From contig JALIRH010000147.1 of NCBI GenBank assembly GCA_023055505.1, positions 558,001 to 622,000 of the forward strand: 64,000 nt of DNA. The letters run 5' to 3'. The notes under the pieces were generated by a model. The model searched no databases, had not been told where the DNA came from, and saw only the letters and a list, made by a program, of their open reading frames with translations. This document shows, in pieces, positions 44,625-57,599 of the stretch; position 1 is the first letter of the stretch; every line of letters starts with the position of its first letter. Position numbers and translations under genes: made by a program. The DNA comes from Callipepla californica brunnescens (lineage: Eukaryota > Chordata > Aves > Galliformes > Odontophoridae).

Positions 44625-46086
44625 GTGCAGAGACCTGTAGCTCCGAACTCTAGGTACAGCTCGCAGGTAAAGCTACCGGACATACCACTAGAAAGTCCCC
44701 TAGGTTTAATGTTAAAACATTGGGGTGATTCTCCCTCTAGACGAGGAAAGAGTGAGGTGAAGATGGTACATGACTGTATGGAGGTATGGGGAGGAAAGCA
44801 GAGAAGGGCAGATCAGCTGTTCTGGCCAGTATTTGGGTCCTTTGAGGACCGGATCTGCCAGGCTCTAAACGCTTATGCAAATGAAAAACAGCCTTTGAAT
44901 CTGGAAGATGGTGAGTATGCAAATGATGTGTAGAATCTGATATTGGAACCTTTCTGTTCCCCCTAATTAAAAAAAGGAATACAACAGAGGAGGACATTAT
45001 ACACTATCCCCCCGCCTTACGCTCCCCCCGAACAGAATCCAGCGGCTCCGCCGGAGCAAGCTGAATCTGACTTGGGAGATGAACCTGAATGTGAACCCCT
45101 AGACTTCCCTAGGAGAAGGATCACTAGAAGGCAAGCTAGGCAGGAGAGAGGTCAAGGAGGAAACGTTCTCCCTTGAAGAGAAATACCTGTAGCTACCGGA
45201 GGATCAAAGCCAGGAGCTGGCTATGTTTCAGTTCCCTTCAACTCAGGAGATACATAAGGGAATTTCAGAAGGAGATGGGGAATTTGCTGGAGGATCCTTG
45301 AGGGGTCTCCGAGAGGCTAGATCAATCTTCAGGTCCCAACCATTAAACTTGGGATGAAACACAGGCAATTTTGGGCATACTATTTAGAGCAGAAGAAAGG
45401 GATATGATCAGGAGGGCAGGTACGTGAATCTGGGATCAGCAGCACCCGTCTGGCCCAGGAGCAGATCTAAAGTGACCCTTACAGCGGCCCAATTGGGATA
45501 ATCAGAGCCAGGAACATGGTACTCACATGGCAGATTTGCGAGTTCTTATTATTCAAGGGATTAGAGAATCTGTCCCTCGGGGACAGAATATCAATAAGGC
45601 AAATAAGGCAAGCAACGGAAAAAAGATGAAACTCCTACTGAGTGGTTAGAGAGACTATGCAGAAATGTACAGTTCTATTCAGGATTAGATCCTGCTACCC
45701 TGTGGGGCGAGCTCTCCTGAAAACGCGGTTTGAAGCTAGGTCCTGGACAGATATTGGAAGGAAACTAGAGAAGCTGGAGGACTGGCAGGAGAGAGGATTA
45801 GATGAATTGCTGAGAGAGGCTCAGAAAGTATACGTTAAGGAGAGAGGAGGAGACTCAGAAGAGGCAAGCTGGAAGTCTGATAGCCGCGGTAAGAGAAGGA
45901 CAGAAGGGGGCGTTCCAGGCAAGGAGAAGAGGGAATATTCCTCGGGCAGAAAATGCGCTTCAACCCAAGCAGAACAGACCCAGAGATATGAGGACAGTTG
46001 AATGCTTCTACTGTCAGAAAAAGGGACACATGAAGAAAGACTGTAGAAAGAGAATCTGGGACGAGCAAATGTTTCAGGAGGACTGA
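44625..46086 (+). pseudogene. Broken gag with CCHC zinc knuckle
   Basis: 44625-44936 encodes a matrix-like start (PLGLMLKHWGD, the usual gamma-type beginning). The capsid part (45180-45990) is spread over frames with stops. The nucleocapsid keeps one complete zinc knuckle, CFYCQKKGHMKKDC, at 46003-46044 (CX2CX4HX4C). The frame stops at 46084-46086. Confidence 0.75.
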
Positions 46087-46104
46087 GGGGGTCAGGGACT
46101 CTAT

Positions 46105-46500
46105 GTGCTGGGGACCTGGGAAAGAAACAAGCCCTTGATAAAATTGAAATTGGGTTCTCAGCGCCAGGAAATGGAATTTTTGGTAGAGTCTGGGGCAGAA
46201 AGATCGACTGTTCAATATTTACCTGGAGGATGTTCTTTATCCTCGGAAGAGCTACAAGTAATTGGAACAAAAGGGGAACCTTTTATGGTACCTGTTGTAA
46301 AGCAGGTAGAAATAGAATCACCTAGCACCTATGGAACTGAGTCTTTTTTATTGGTACCTGAAGCAGAATAGAATTTGCTAGGGAGAGATTGAATTGTGGA
46401 GTTAGGAATAAATTTGGAAGTAAAAGATAGAGAATTAACTGTTCAGCAACGTACTCTAACGATAGAAGATGAGGCTAGAATTAACCCAGAAGTTTGGTAG
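46105..46500 (+). pseudogene. Broken retroviral protease
   Basis: An 88-codon frame with FLVESGAERSTV where aspartic proteases have DTGA or DSGA. The catalytic Asp position reads Glu, so this copy would be inactive even without its stops. A degraded LLGRD-like motif with a following stop lies near 46375-46395. Confidence 0.7.
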
Positions 46501-48400
46501 AGTCCAGAATCAGTAGGGAAGTTAGACATAGAACCCTTTGAAGTGATTCTAAAGGACCCAGGCATTCCAATTAGGGTGAAACAATATCCCATTTCACAGG
46601 AAGGTAAATCAGGGCTACAACCTGAAATGGAGAGATTAATATCTAAAGAACTATTAGAGCCTTGTATGTCTCCCTAGAATACTCCCATACTCCATGTAAA
46701 AAAAAAAACCTTATGGCACATACAGATTGGTCCACGACTCAAGGGAAATTAAGGAGAGAACAATTCCCCGCTTCCCAGTAGTGGCAAACCCCTATCCGCT
46801 GCTCGGTCAATTGAAGCCAGAATCTCAGTAGTATAGTGGAATTGATTTCAAGGATGCTTTTTGGACCTGCCCCCTGACGGCAGAATGCAGAGACTACTTT
46901 GTCTTCGAGTGGGAAGATCCAAACACCCATGGAAAACAACAACTCAGAGGGACAGTGCTCCCACAGGGATTCACAGAATCCCTAACTTGTTTGGGCAAGC
47001 CCTTGAGCAAGTACTAAAAACTGATGAACTAAACCCACAGGCAACCTTAGTGCAATATGTAGATGACTTACTATTAGCTGGAGCAGGCGAGGAGACAGTT
47101 AGACAGGAGAGCATTAAACTATTGCATTTCTTTGGTTCAAAGGGGTTCCAAGTTTCAAAGGCAAAATGCCAATTTACAGAAGAGGAAGTGAAATATTTGG
47201 GACATTGGTTAAGCAAGGGAAATAAGACATTAGATCCAGAACGGGCAAATGGGATTTGATCTTGAAAAGCCCCAAGAGGCAAGAGGCAGGTGAGGCAGAT
47301 GTTAGGGCTGCTAGGATGCTGTCGACAATGGATTGAGAATGATAGCAGTAAGGTAAAGCTTTTATAGCAGAAACTAGTACAAGATGGCTGAAGAAAGTGG
47401 AGCCAGGAGGATGAGCAAAGATTAGAAGACTTCAAGGTAGATCTTCTTCATGCACCAGCGTTAAGCTTACCTGATCTAAAAAGCCCATTTTACCTTTTTG
47501 TAAATACAGACGAAGGGATCGCTTTTGGAGTAGTGAGCCAGGAATGGGCCGGGAAGAAGAAGCCAGCAGGATACTTTTCAAAACTCTTGGATCCCGTTAG
47601 CCGTGGGTGGCCTACCTGTCTACGAGCAATAGTTGCTGTAGCTCTGTTAGTAGAAGAAGCAGGGAAGATGACTTTCAGGGGTGAATTACAAGCGTATAGT
47701 CCACATGACAATAAGGGGAGTACTCCAAGAAAAAGCAGAGAAGTGGATTACAGATGCTAGACTATTGAAATAGGAAGGAATCCTAATCCATTCTCCTCAA
47801 TTAGAAATAGAAACTCCAAGTTTGCCAAATCCTGCTCAATTTTTCTATGGGGAACCAGATGAAGATTTAAGCCATGATTGCATTCAGTGTATAGAGTATC
47901 AGGCTAAAAGAGGGGAGGACTTAGAAGAGGAGAAGTTATTAGAAGGGGGCAAATGATTTGTAGATGGCTCCTCCCGGGTGGTAGAAGGAAAAGGAAAATC
48001 AGGGGATGCTCTACTAAACGGGAAAACATTTCCAGTAATTGAATCGGGAGCATTGGACAGAACGTGGTCAGCTCAGGCTGTGAAATTCTATACAATCCTT
48101 CCAGCCCTTCAAATGTTGAAAGGAAGCATTGGGACTATCTCTACAGATTCTAGGTATGCGTATGGGGTAGTCCATACCTTGGGAAAAAGATGGGAGGAAA
48201 GAGGATTGGTAAACTCACCCGGGAAAGGGTTAATTCACCAGTCGTTAAGAAGACAAACTCTGAGGGCAAGAAGAGAACCAGAGAAAAGCGCAGTAGTACA
48301 CGGAAAGGCACCAGAGGGCGATGTCGGCTGAAATAAGGGGAACTAATTTGGCTGATGAAGAAGCGAAAAGAGCGGCTCCGACAAATGGAGGTTGAGGAAA
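46500..48400 (+). pseudogene. Broken RT and RNase H
   Basis: The RT core runs about 46560-47260 in several frames with stops. The catalytic YVDD is at 47056-47067, followed by LLLAG. The connection and thumb region follows (47260-47530), then RNase H pieces (FVDGSSRVV near 47950, STDSRYAYGVVHTLG near 48139). There are at least ten in-frame breaks across the span, with no intact domain. Confidence 0.8.
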
Positions 48401-49460
48401 AGGAGGGAAAATGGTTATTAGCTGATGGAAGAGAGGTAATCCCTAAAGCTTGGAGAAGATGAGAATTTCCTAAGCAGACTCATTGCGGGCTTCAGGCCTT
48501 GGTGGACCAATTCACAATGAAATAGATGTGTATAGGCATTTCTAGCATAGCCAAAGGAATTGTAGATCATTGGATGATTTGGAGGAAAGGAAAGAAACAA
48601 CAACTGAGGGAAAAAATACAGGGAGGAAGGGAATGGGCTGTCAGACCTTTTGCTCAAATGCAGATAGACTTCACAGATCTCCCCAGGGTTGGAAGATAGA
48701 AGTACTTCTTAGGAAGAATCGCCCATTGAACACATTTTCTGGAGGCCTACCCCACCGCTAGGGCAACAGCCCAGACAGTAATCAAGACATTGTTCGAACA
48801 TATTATCCCCAGATATGGGAACATGGAAGTTGCAGATTCAGCTAGAGACCCTCACTTTGTATTAAAGGCAGTGTAAGAGGCTTTAGCTCCAATGGGGACC
48901 AAATGGGAATATCGCACCCCATGGCACCCACAGAGCTCTGGAAAAGTAGAAAGGTCGAATGGGGAACTTCCAAAGCGGCTTACTAAAGGAATGATTGAAA
49001 CCAAGATGTCTTGGATGAAGTGTTTGCCACTGGCACTACTTAACTGAAGAACAGAACGAAGAAGAGAGACTGGAATATCACCTTTTGAAATGGGATATGG
49101 AATGCCATATGATTTAGAACTCCCATCGGAACATCCCAAGGTAGAAGAAAATACAGGAATATTGAATTGAAATGAATAAGAGAAGGAATGAATGAAGAAT
49201 GGAAGGACTGGTGGTCCAACGGCCTCCGCTAGATATGGCAATACATGGAATCAGTCCAGGAGACAAGGTTTAAATTAAAACGTGGAAAGAGTCATCTCTA
49301 ACTCCCCGCTGGGAAGGACCTTTTCTTGTTTTATTAGCAACAGAAACAGCCATCCGGACAGCTGAGCGCAGATGGATCCATGCAAGCCATGTGAAAGGAC
49401 CAATCCGTGACACAGGACCCCAGTGGGAGGTGTCCAAGACTTCGGACGATCTACAAACCA
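48400..49460 (+). pseudogene. Broken retroviral integrase
   Basis: A degraded zinc-binding region (HCGLQALVDQF near 48481), catalytic-core pieces (MQIDFTDLP near 48657, a PWHPQSSGKVERSNG segment near 48918-48965 that holds the Glu-containing motif) and a C-terminal domain with WEGPFLVLL (49310-49340). Multiple stops and frameshifts. Expected env does not follow. Confidence 0.8.
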
Positions 49461-49479
49461 CTCTAAGAAAAATGTAAAA

Positions 49480-49521
49480 CGTTTTTTTGTTTTGTTTTGT
49501 TTTGTTTTGTTTTGTTTTAAC
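49480..49521 (+). repeat. TTTTG pentamer microsatellite
   Basis: Seven or so tandem TTTTG units just after the integrase remnant, where the 3' part of the ERV has been lost. Confidence 0.85.
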
Positions 49522-49679
49522 AGACGAGAAAACTCAGTCATTTCCTTGTACGCTTTGTATGTATATTGTATATGTATTGTGCATTGTATCCGATGAAGAT
49601 TGGTGAATTCGCTCTTCCTATGAATTCCATTTAGGATTTCACTTTGCTTCAAATAAGGGGAAGGATGCATTTGAGTGTA

Positions 49680-51105
49680 GGTGTCAGGTTAGGGTTGTGG
49701 TAATCTGATGCTTTGGGTTAGGTTTAGGGTTTGTTTTAGGATTAGGTTAGGGTTATTTTTTTGTGTAGCTGAAGGTTTAGTGCAAGGGCTAGGGTTCTCT
49801 TTAGTTTGAGGTTCAGAGAAGGCTTAGGGTTAAGGTTAGGCTTAGGGTTAGGGTAAGGTTTAGGTTTAGGATTAAGGTTAGAGTTCGGGTTAGGTTTAGG
49901 GTTAGGTTTTGGATTAGGGATAGGGTTAGGTTTTGGTGTAGATGAAGGTTTAGAGTATGGGGTAGAGCTCTCTTTAGTTTTAGGATCAGAGAAGGGTTAC
50001 GCCTTGCTTGGGTACAGGATAGAGTAAGGGGGAGGGTTAGGATTTGATTTAGGGTTGGTTTTGGGTCTAGGTTAGTTTGAGTGTTAGGCTGAGAGAAGGG
50101 GTAGGCCTCGGGTTGGGTTCTGGCTTAGTGTTAGGTTAGGAATAGGTTTGGCGTTTGGATTGGGTTTGGGGTTAGAAGTAGGGATAGGTTAGGTGAGATC
50201 TGCAGTAATCTGATGCTTAGCTTTAGGTTTAGGGTTGGGCTTTGAGTTGGGGTTGGTTTTAGGGTCAGATTTCGATTGAAGGCAGACTTAGAGTCACAAT
50301 GAGGCTAATGGTCAGGGTTTGATATACGGTTAGAGTAAGGTTTAGGTTGACTTTAAGTTTCAGGTTTGGAAAATGGTAGGCATTGCTTTTGGTGTGGTGT
50401 TTGCCTTGGGTTTAGGAATTGGAATAGGGTATGAGGACCATCAGATAGCTAGGGTAAGTCTTAGTGTTAGGGTTGGGGTTAGAGTTTAGGTGAGGGTTGT
50501 GGTAATCTGATGCTATGTGTCAGGTTTAGGCTTGGGCATCAACTTGGGGTTGGTGTTAAAGTAGGAGTTTTTGCTTGGGTTCCGCTTCTGCTAGGGATAG
50601 ATTTCTGTTTAGGGAAAGGGTTGGTCTTAGGGTAAGTGTTAGGTTTCCGGTTAGGGTTCAGAATAGAATGAGGGGCAAGGTAAGGCTTTGTGCTCGGGTT
50701 AGGGCTTGGGTTTTGGTTCGGATTAGGGTAAGTGTTTGGGTTAGGGTTAGGATAAGAATTAGTGTTAGGTTTAGTGTCAGGGGTGGGTTTTGGTGTTGAT
50801 TGAGTTTTATGGTAAGGGGTAGTGAAAGTGGGTCAGTGTAGGGTTCAGCATTGGGTTAGAGCTATGGAAAGGGTTTGGGATTCTTTGAGGTTTCGGATTC
50901 GATTTCGGATTAGGGTTAGGGAGAAAGTGTTTCTCAATGTGATGATTCTATTTAGGGATAGGATTAGGTTGAGTGTTGATGTTAGCATGAAGTTGAGGTT
51001 TAGGGTTAGGTTTAGGTTTCGGATTTGATCTGTATGTAGGGATTGAGGCAGGGTTAGCTGGTGCGTAAGGGTGAGAGTAGGGTGAGGTTTAGCTTTAGCG
51101 TATGT
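49680..51105 (+). repeat. Degenerate telomere-like array, TTAGGG on + strand (right part)
   Basis: Continues the 42.6-44.0 kb array after the ERV. It shares longer words with the left part, such as GTGGTAATCTGATGCTTTGGG near 49690 and a relative near 42990, so blocks were duplicated. It ends at the satellite at 51107. Confidence 0.92.
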
Positions 51106-54100
51106 GTTGGAATAGGACCGATGCCGGCTGATTAGAGAAGGCGCTATTGAGTGCACGGCAGCCGGCTGACTGGCGTCTTTCTTCAGCGGCAAAAGCAGCA
51201 GGAGCCGCGATTGATGCGATTGAATGGGAATCCGCGGCTAAGCGCGGTTCGAGCATCAAACTCTCGGCCGCTTTTTCTCTGCTTCTTAAAGGGGGCTATT
51301 CCGATGCTCCGGTGACAAGGTTTTCTGGGGAACCCTTAGAAGCGCTGGAATCAAACACGCCTTTGGGAGAGGAACCAGCTTTCCGTACTTAACGCCTCTC
51401 CATTGCTTCCATAGTTCTGAAAAACATCCCTTTTTGAGAGAGAATGAGAAAGATCCGCGGGTATTGTAAGAAAATTGAAGTGAATGTGTTAGATTGAGGA
51501 AGTAAAAAGGATAAGAGCACTGGTCAGAGAAAAGAATGAAAACGTGCTCGCAGATGAATGAACGATGCAGACATACGTTGCATTCAGTAGCAGAGCAGAA
51601 TGAGAATCAAAACTTTCCTTCCCATTAACACTGGGATCCAGCACACATTCTCTTCCAACTCCAGAAACCGAGTCACTTTCACGTGTAAACCGCGAATTGT
51701 TGGAATAGGACCGCTACCGGCTGATTTTTGAAAAGCCGCGATTCAGTGCACTGCTGCCGCCTGACTGGCGTCTTTCTTCAGCGGCAAAAGCAGCAGTAGC
51801 CGCGATTGATGCGATTCGAGCTGAATTCAAATTTCTTCGCGGTTCGAACATTAACACGCTGCCGGTTTGCTTTGCTTGTTAAAAGTGGCTTTAGCAAATC
51901 TCCACTGACAGTGTTTTTGGGGAACACTTCGAAGAGGTGGAATCAAACATACATTTGGTAGAAGAAAAAGTTTAACGTACTTAACGCTACTATTTGACTT
52001 TTTAGCTCTGAATACCATACCGTTCCAAAAGAAAAAGGGAATGAATTGTTTGTTTGGCAAGTAAAAACTTGTGTGACGATATTAACTAGAGGTAGGAAAA
52101 GGAATAACAAGTCTGGTCAGAGAAAGGAATGAAAACGTGCTCGTAGATGAAGGAATGATGCAGACATACGTTGCATTCAGTAGTAGAGCAGAATGAGAAT
52201 CAAAACTTTCCCTCTCACTAACACTGGGATCCAGCATCCATTCACTTACAACACCAGAATTGGAGTCACTTTCAGGTTTCAACCGCGATTTGTTGGAATA
52301 GAAACGCTACCGGCTGATTACTGAAGACGCAATTCAGTGCACGTCTTTCAACTGACTGGCTTCTTTCTTCAGCGGCAAAAGCAGCAGGAGCCGCGATTGA
52401 TGCGATTCGAACATAATTCACGGTTTTCCGCGGTTCGAACATTAGCTCGCTACCGGTTTGCTATGTTTGTAAAAGATAGCATTTGCAATGCTCAGATGAC
52501 AGTGTTTTTGGGGAACATATAGAAGCGGTGGAATCACACATCCATTTGGTAGAGGAAACAGCTTTCCTTAATAAACGTTTCTCTTTTGCTTCTTTATCTC
52601 TGAATACCATACTTTTGCAAAAGAGAATCGAAAGATACTTGTGTTCGACAAGAAAAAGTTTTTCCATGTATTAACTAGAAGTACGAAAAAGAATAACAAC
52701 ACTGGTCAGAGTAAAGAATGAAAACGTGCTCGTAGATGAATGAATGATGCAGAGATACGTTGCATTCAGTAGTAGAGCAGAATGAGAATTAAAACTTTCC
52801 CTCCCACTAACATTGGGATGCAGCATACATACACTTACAACTCCTGAAACGGAGTCACTTTCACGTGTAAACCGCAATTTGTTGGAGAAGAACCGCTACC
52901 GGCTGATTACTGAAGCCGCGATTCCGTGCACTTTTACCGGCTGACTAGCGTCTTTCTTCAGCGGCAAAAGCAGCAGGAGCCTAGAATGGTGCGATTGAAT
53001 CGGAATCCGCGGCTAAGCGCTGTTCGAGCATCAAATTCTCTGCCGCTTTTTCTCTGCTTCTATAGGGGGCTATTCCGATGCTCCGGTGACAAGGTTTTCT
53101 GGGGAACCCTTAGAAGCGGTGGAATCACACACGCCTTTGGGAGAGGAACCAGCTTTCCGTACTTAACGCCTCTCCATTGCTTCCATAGTTCTGAAAAACA
53201 TCCCTTTTTGAGAGAGAATGAGAAAGATCCGCGGGTATTGTAAGAAAATTGAAGTGAATGTGTTAGATTGAGGAAGTAAAAAGGTTAACAGCACTGGTCA
53301 GAGAAAAGAATGAAAACGTGCTCGCAGATGAATGAACGATGCAGACATACGTTGCATTCAGTAGCAGAGCAGAATGAGAATCAAACAATTCCTTCCCATT
53401 AACACTGGGATCCAGCACACATTCTCTTCCAACTCCAGAAACCGAGTCACTTTCACGTGTAAACCGCGAATTGTTGGAATAGGACCGCTACCGGCTGATT
53501 TTTGAAAAGCCGCGATTCAGTGCACTGCTGCCGCCTGACTGGCGTCTTTCTTCAGCGGCAAAAGCAGCAGTAGCCGCGATTGATGCGATTCGAGCCTGAG
53601 ACGCGTTTCTTCGCAGTTCGAACATTAACACGCTGCCGGTTTGCTTTGCTTGTTAAAAGTGGCTTTTGCAACGCTCCGCTGACAGTGTTTTTGGGGAACA
53701 CTTAGAAGTGGTGAATCAAACATACATTTGGTAGAAGAAAAAGTTTAACGTACTTAACGCTACTATTGGACTTTTTAGCTCTGAATAAAATACCGTTCCA
53801 AAAGAAAAAGGGAATGAATTGTTTGTTTGGCAAGAAAAACTTGTGTGACAATATTAACTAGAGGTAATAATAAGGTAACAAGACTGGTCAGAGAAAGGAA
53901 TGAAAACGTGCTCGTAGATGAATGAATGATGCAGACATACGTTGCATTCAGTAGTAGAGCAGAATGAGAATCAAAACTTTCCTTCTCACTGACACTGGGA
54001 TCCAACATCCATTCACTTACAACACCAGAATTGGAGTCACTTTCAGGTTTAAACCGCGATTTGTTGGAATAGAAACGCTGCCGGCTGATTACTGAAGACG

Positions 54101-54727
54101 CTATTCAGTGCACGTCTTTCAACTGACTGGCTTCTTTCTTCAGCGGCAAAAGCAGCAGGAGCCGCGATTGATGCGATTCGAACATAATTCACGGTTTTCC
54201 GCGGTTCGAACATTAGCACGCTGCCTTTTTGCTATGTTTGTTAAAGGGAGCTTTTGCAATGCTCAGATGACTGTGTTTTTGGGGAACATTTAGAAGCGGT
54301 GCAATCACACAATGCAATTAGTAGAAGAAACAGCTTTTCGTAATAAACGTTTCTCTTTTGCTTCTTTATCTCTGAATACCATAATTTTGCAAAAGAGAAT
54401 CGAAAGATACTTGTGTTCGACAAGAAAAAGTTTTTCCATGTATTAACTAGAAGTACGAAAAAGAATAACAACACTGGTCAGAGTAAAGAATGAAAACGTG
54501 CTCGTAGATGAATGAACGATGCAGACATACGTTGCATTCAGTAGCAGAGTAGAATGAGAATCAAAACTTTCCCTCCCACAAACATTGGGATGCAGCATAC
54601 ATACACTTACAACTTCTGAAAAGGAGTCACTTTCACGTGTAAACCGCAATTTGTTGGAGAAGAACCGCTACCGGCTGATTACTGAAGCCGCGATACAGTG
54701 CACTTTTACCGGCTGACTAGCGTCTTT

Positions 54728-57090
54728 CTTCAGCGGCAAAAGCAGCAGGAGCCGCGACTGGTGCGATTGAATCGGAATCCGCGGCTAAGCGCGGTTCGAG
54801 CATCAAATTCTCTGCCTCTTTATCTCTGCTTCTAAAGGGAGCTATTCCGATGCTCCGGTGACAAGGTTTTCTGGGGAACATTTAGAAGCGGTAGAATCAC
54901 ACACACCTTTGGGAGAGGAATTATCTTTCCGTACTTAACGTCTCTCCATTGCTTTCATAGTTCTGAAAAACATACCTTTTTGAGAGAGAATGAGAAAGAT
55001 CCGCCGGTATTGTAAGAAAATTCAAGTGAGTGTATTAGATTAAGGAAGTAAAAAGGATAACAGCACTGGTCAGAGAAAAGAATGAAAACGTGCTCGCAGA
55101 TGAATGAACGATGCAGACATACGTTGCATTCAGTAGCAGAGCAGAATGAGAATCAAACAATTCCTTCCCATTAACAATGGGATCCAGCACACATTCTCTT
55201 CCAACTCCTGAAACCGAGTCACTTTCACGTGTAAACCGCGAATTGTTGGAATAGGACCGCTACCGGCTGATTTTTGAAAAGCCGCGATTCAGTGCACTGC
55301 TGCCGCCTGACTGGCGTCTTTCTTCAGCGGCAAAAGCAGCAGTAGCCGCGATTGATGAGATTCGAGCCTGAGACGCGGTTCTTCGCAGTTCGAACATTAA
55401 CACGCTGCCGGTTTGCTTTGCTTGTTAAAAGTGGCTTTTGCAACGCTCCGCTGACAGTGTTTTTGGGGAACACTTAGAAGTGGTGAATCAAACATACATT
55501 TGGTAGAAGAAAAAGTTTAACGTACTTAACGCTACTATTGGACTTTTTAGCTCTGAATACAATACCGTTCCAAAAGAAAAAGGGAATGAATTGTTTGTTT
55601 GGCAAGAAAAACTTGTGTGACGATATTAACTAGAGGTAATAATAAGGTAACAAGACTGGTCAGAGAAAGGAATGAAAACGTGCTCGTAGATGAATGAATG
55701 ATGCAGACATACGTTGCATTCAGTAGCAGAGTAGAATGAGAATCAAAACTTTCCCTCCCACAAACATTGGGATGCAGCATACATACACTTACAACTTCTG
55801 AAAAGGAGTCACTTTCACGTGTAAACCGCAATTTGTTGGAGAAGAACCGCTACCGGCTGATTACTGAAGCCGCGATTCAGTGCACTTTTACCGGCTGACT
55901 AGCGTCTTTCTTCAGCGGCAAAAGCAGCAGGAGCCGCGACTGGTGCGATTGAATGGGAATCCGCGGCTAAGCGCGGTTCGAGCATCAAATTCTCTGCCTC
56001 TTTATCTCTGCTTCTAAAGGGAGCTATTCCGATGCTCCGGTGACAAGGTTTTCTGGGGAACATTTAGAAGCGGTAGAATCACACACACCTTTGGGAGAGG
56101 AATTATCTTTCCGTACTTAACGTCTCTCCATTGCTTTCATAGTTCTGAAAAACATACCTTTTTGAGAGAGAATGAGAAAGATCCGCCGGTATTGTAAGAA
56201 AATTCAAGTGAGTGTATTAGATTAAGGAAGTAAAAAGGATAACAGCACTGGTCAGAGAAAAGAATGAAAACGTGCTCGCAGATGAATGAACGATGCAGAC
56301 ATACGTTGCATTCAGTAGCAGAGCAGAACGAGAATCAAACAATTCCTTCCCATTAACAATGGGATCCAGCACACATTCTCTTCCAACTCCTGAAACCGAG
56401 TCACTTTCACGTGTAAACCGCGAATTGTTGGAATAGGACCGCTACCGGCTGATTTTTGAAAAGCCGCGATTCAGTGCACTGCTGCCGCCTGACTGGCGTC
56501 TTTCTTCAGCGGCAAAAGCAGCAGTAGCCGCGATTGATGCGATTCGAGCTGAATTCAAAGTTCTTCGCGGTTCGAACATTAACACGCTGCCGGTTTGCTT
56601 TGCTTGTTAAAAGTGGCTTTTGCAACGCTCCGCTGACAGTGTTTTTGGGGAACACTTAGAAGTGGTGAATCAAACATACATTTGGTAGAAGAAAAAGTTT
56701 AACGTACTTAACGCTACTATTTGACTTTTTAGCTCTGAATACAATACCGTTCCAAAAGAAAAAGGGAATGAATTGTTTGTTTGGCAAGAAAAACTTGTGT
56801 GACGATATTAACTAGAGGTAATAATAAGGTAACAAGACTGGTCAGAGAAAGAATGAAAACGTGCTCGTAGATGAATGAATGATGCAGACATACGTTGCAT
56901 TCAGTAGTAGAGCAGAACGAGAATCAAAACTTTCCCTCTCACTAACACTGGGATCCAGCATCCATTCACTTACAACACCAGAATTGGAGTCACTTTCAGG
57001 TTTCAACCGCGATTTGTTGGAATAGAAACGCTGCCGGCTGATTACTGATGACGCAATTCAGTGCACGTCTTTCAACTGACTGGCTTCTTT
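54728..57090 (+). repeat. Tandem dimer block in the satellite (about 1.18 kb unit, two copies)
   Basis: Two neighbouring monomers (starting near 54728 and 55315) are repeated almost exactly as the next two (near 55909 and 56503), with shared private variants such as ATTAACAATGGGATCCAGC near 55170 and 56352. This is a second, smaller higher-order pattern inside the same array. Confidence 0.8.
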
Positions 57091-57599
57091 CTTCAGCGGC
57101 AAAAGCAGCAGGAGCCGCGATTGATGCGAGAGAATGGGAATCCGCGGCTAAGCGCGGTTCGAGCATCAAACTCTCGGCCGCTTTTTCTCTGCTTCTTAAA
57201 GGGGGCTATTCCGATGCTCCGGTGACAATGTTTTCTGGGGAACATTTAGAAGCGGTAGAATCACACACGCCTTTGGGAGAGGAACCAGCTTTCCGTACTT
57301 AACGCCTCTCCATTGCTTCCATAGTTCTGAAAAACATCCCTTTTTGAGAGAGAATGAGAAAGATCCGCGGGTATTGTAAGAAAATTGAAGTGAATGTGTT
57401 AGATTAAGGAAGTAAAAAGGATAACAGCACTGGTCAGAGAAAAGAATGAAAACGTGCTCGAAGATGAATGAACGATTCAGACGTACGTTGCATACAGTAA
57501 CAGAGCAGAATAAGAATTAAAACTTTCACTCCTATTAAAACTGGAATCCAGCACACATTCACTTCCAACTCCTGAAACCGAGTCACTTTCACGTGTAAA

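Larger units (their letters stand above)
44061..49680 (+). mobile_element. Old gammaretrovirus-like ERV inserted in the TTAGGG array
   Basis: 5' LTR, His-type primer-binding site, gag, CCHC nucleocapsid, protease, RT, RNase H and integrase occur in that order on +. All are broken by many stops and frameshifts. Integrase ends with a GPF-type C-terminal motif (WEGPFLVLL near 49310-49340), as in class I elements. No env and no 3' LTR are seen. Instead a TTTTG pentamer run and then TTAGGG repeats follow. Much older than the ERV at 34-38 kb. Confidence 0.85.

Noticed and set aside
51147..51392. Recurring 60-90 codon frames in the satellite
   Set aside because: They reappear in each monomer class on both strands, are interrupted differently in each copy, and lack any recognised domain.
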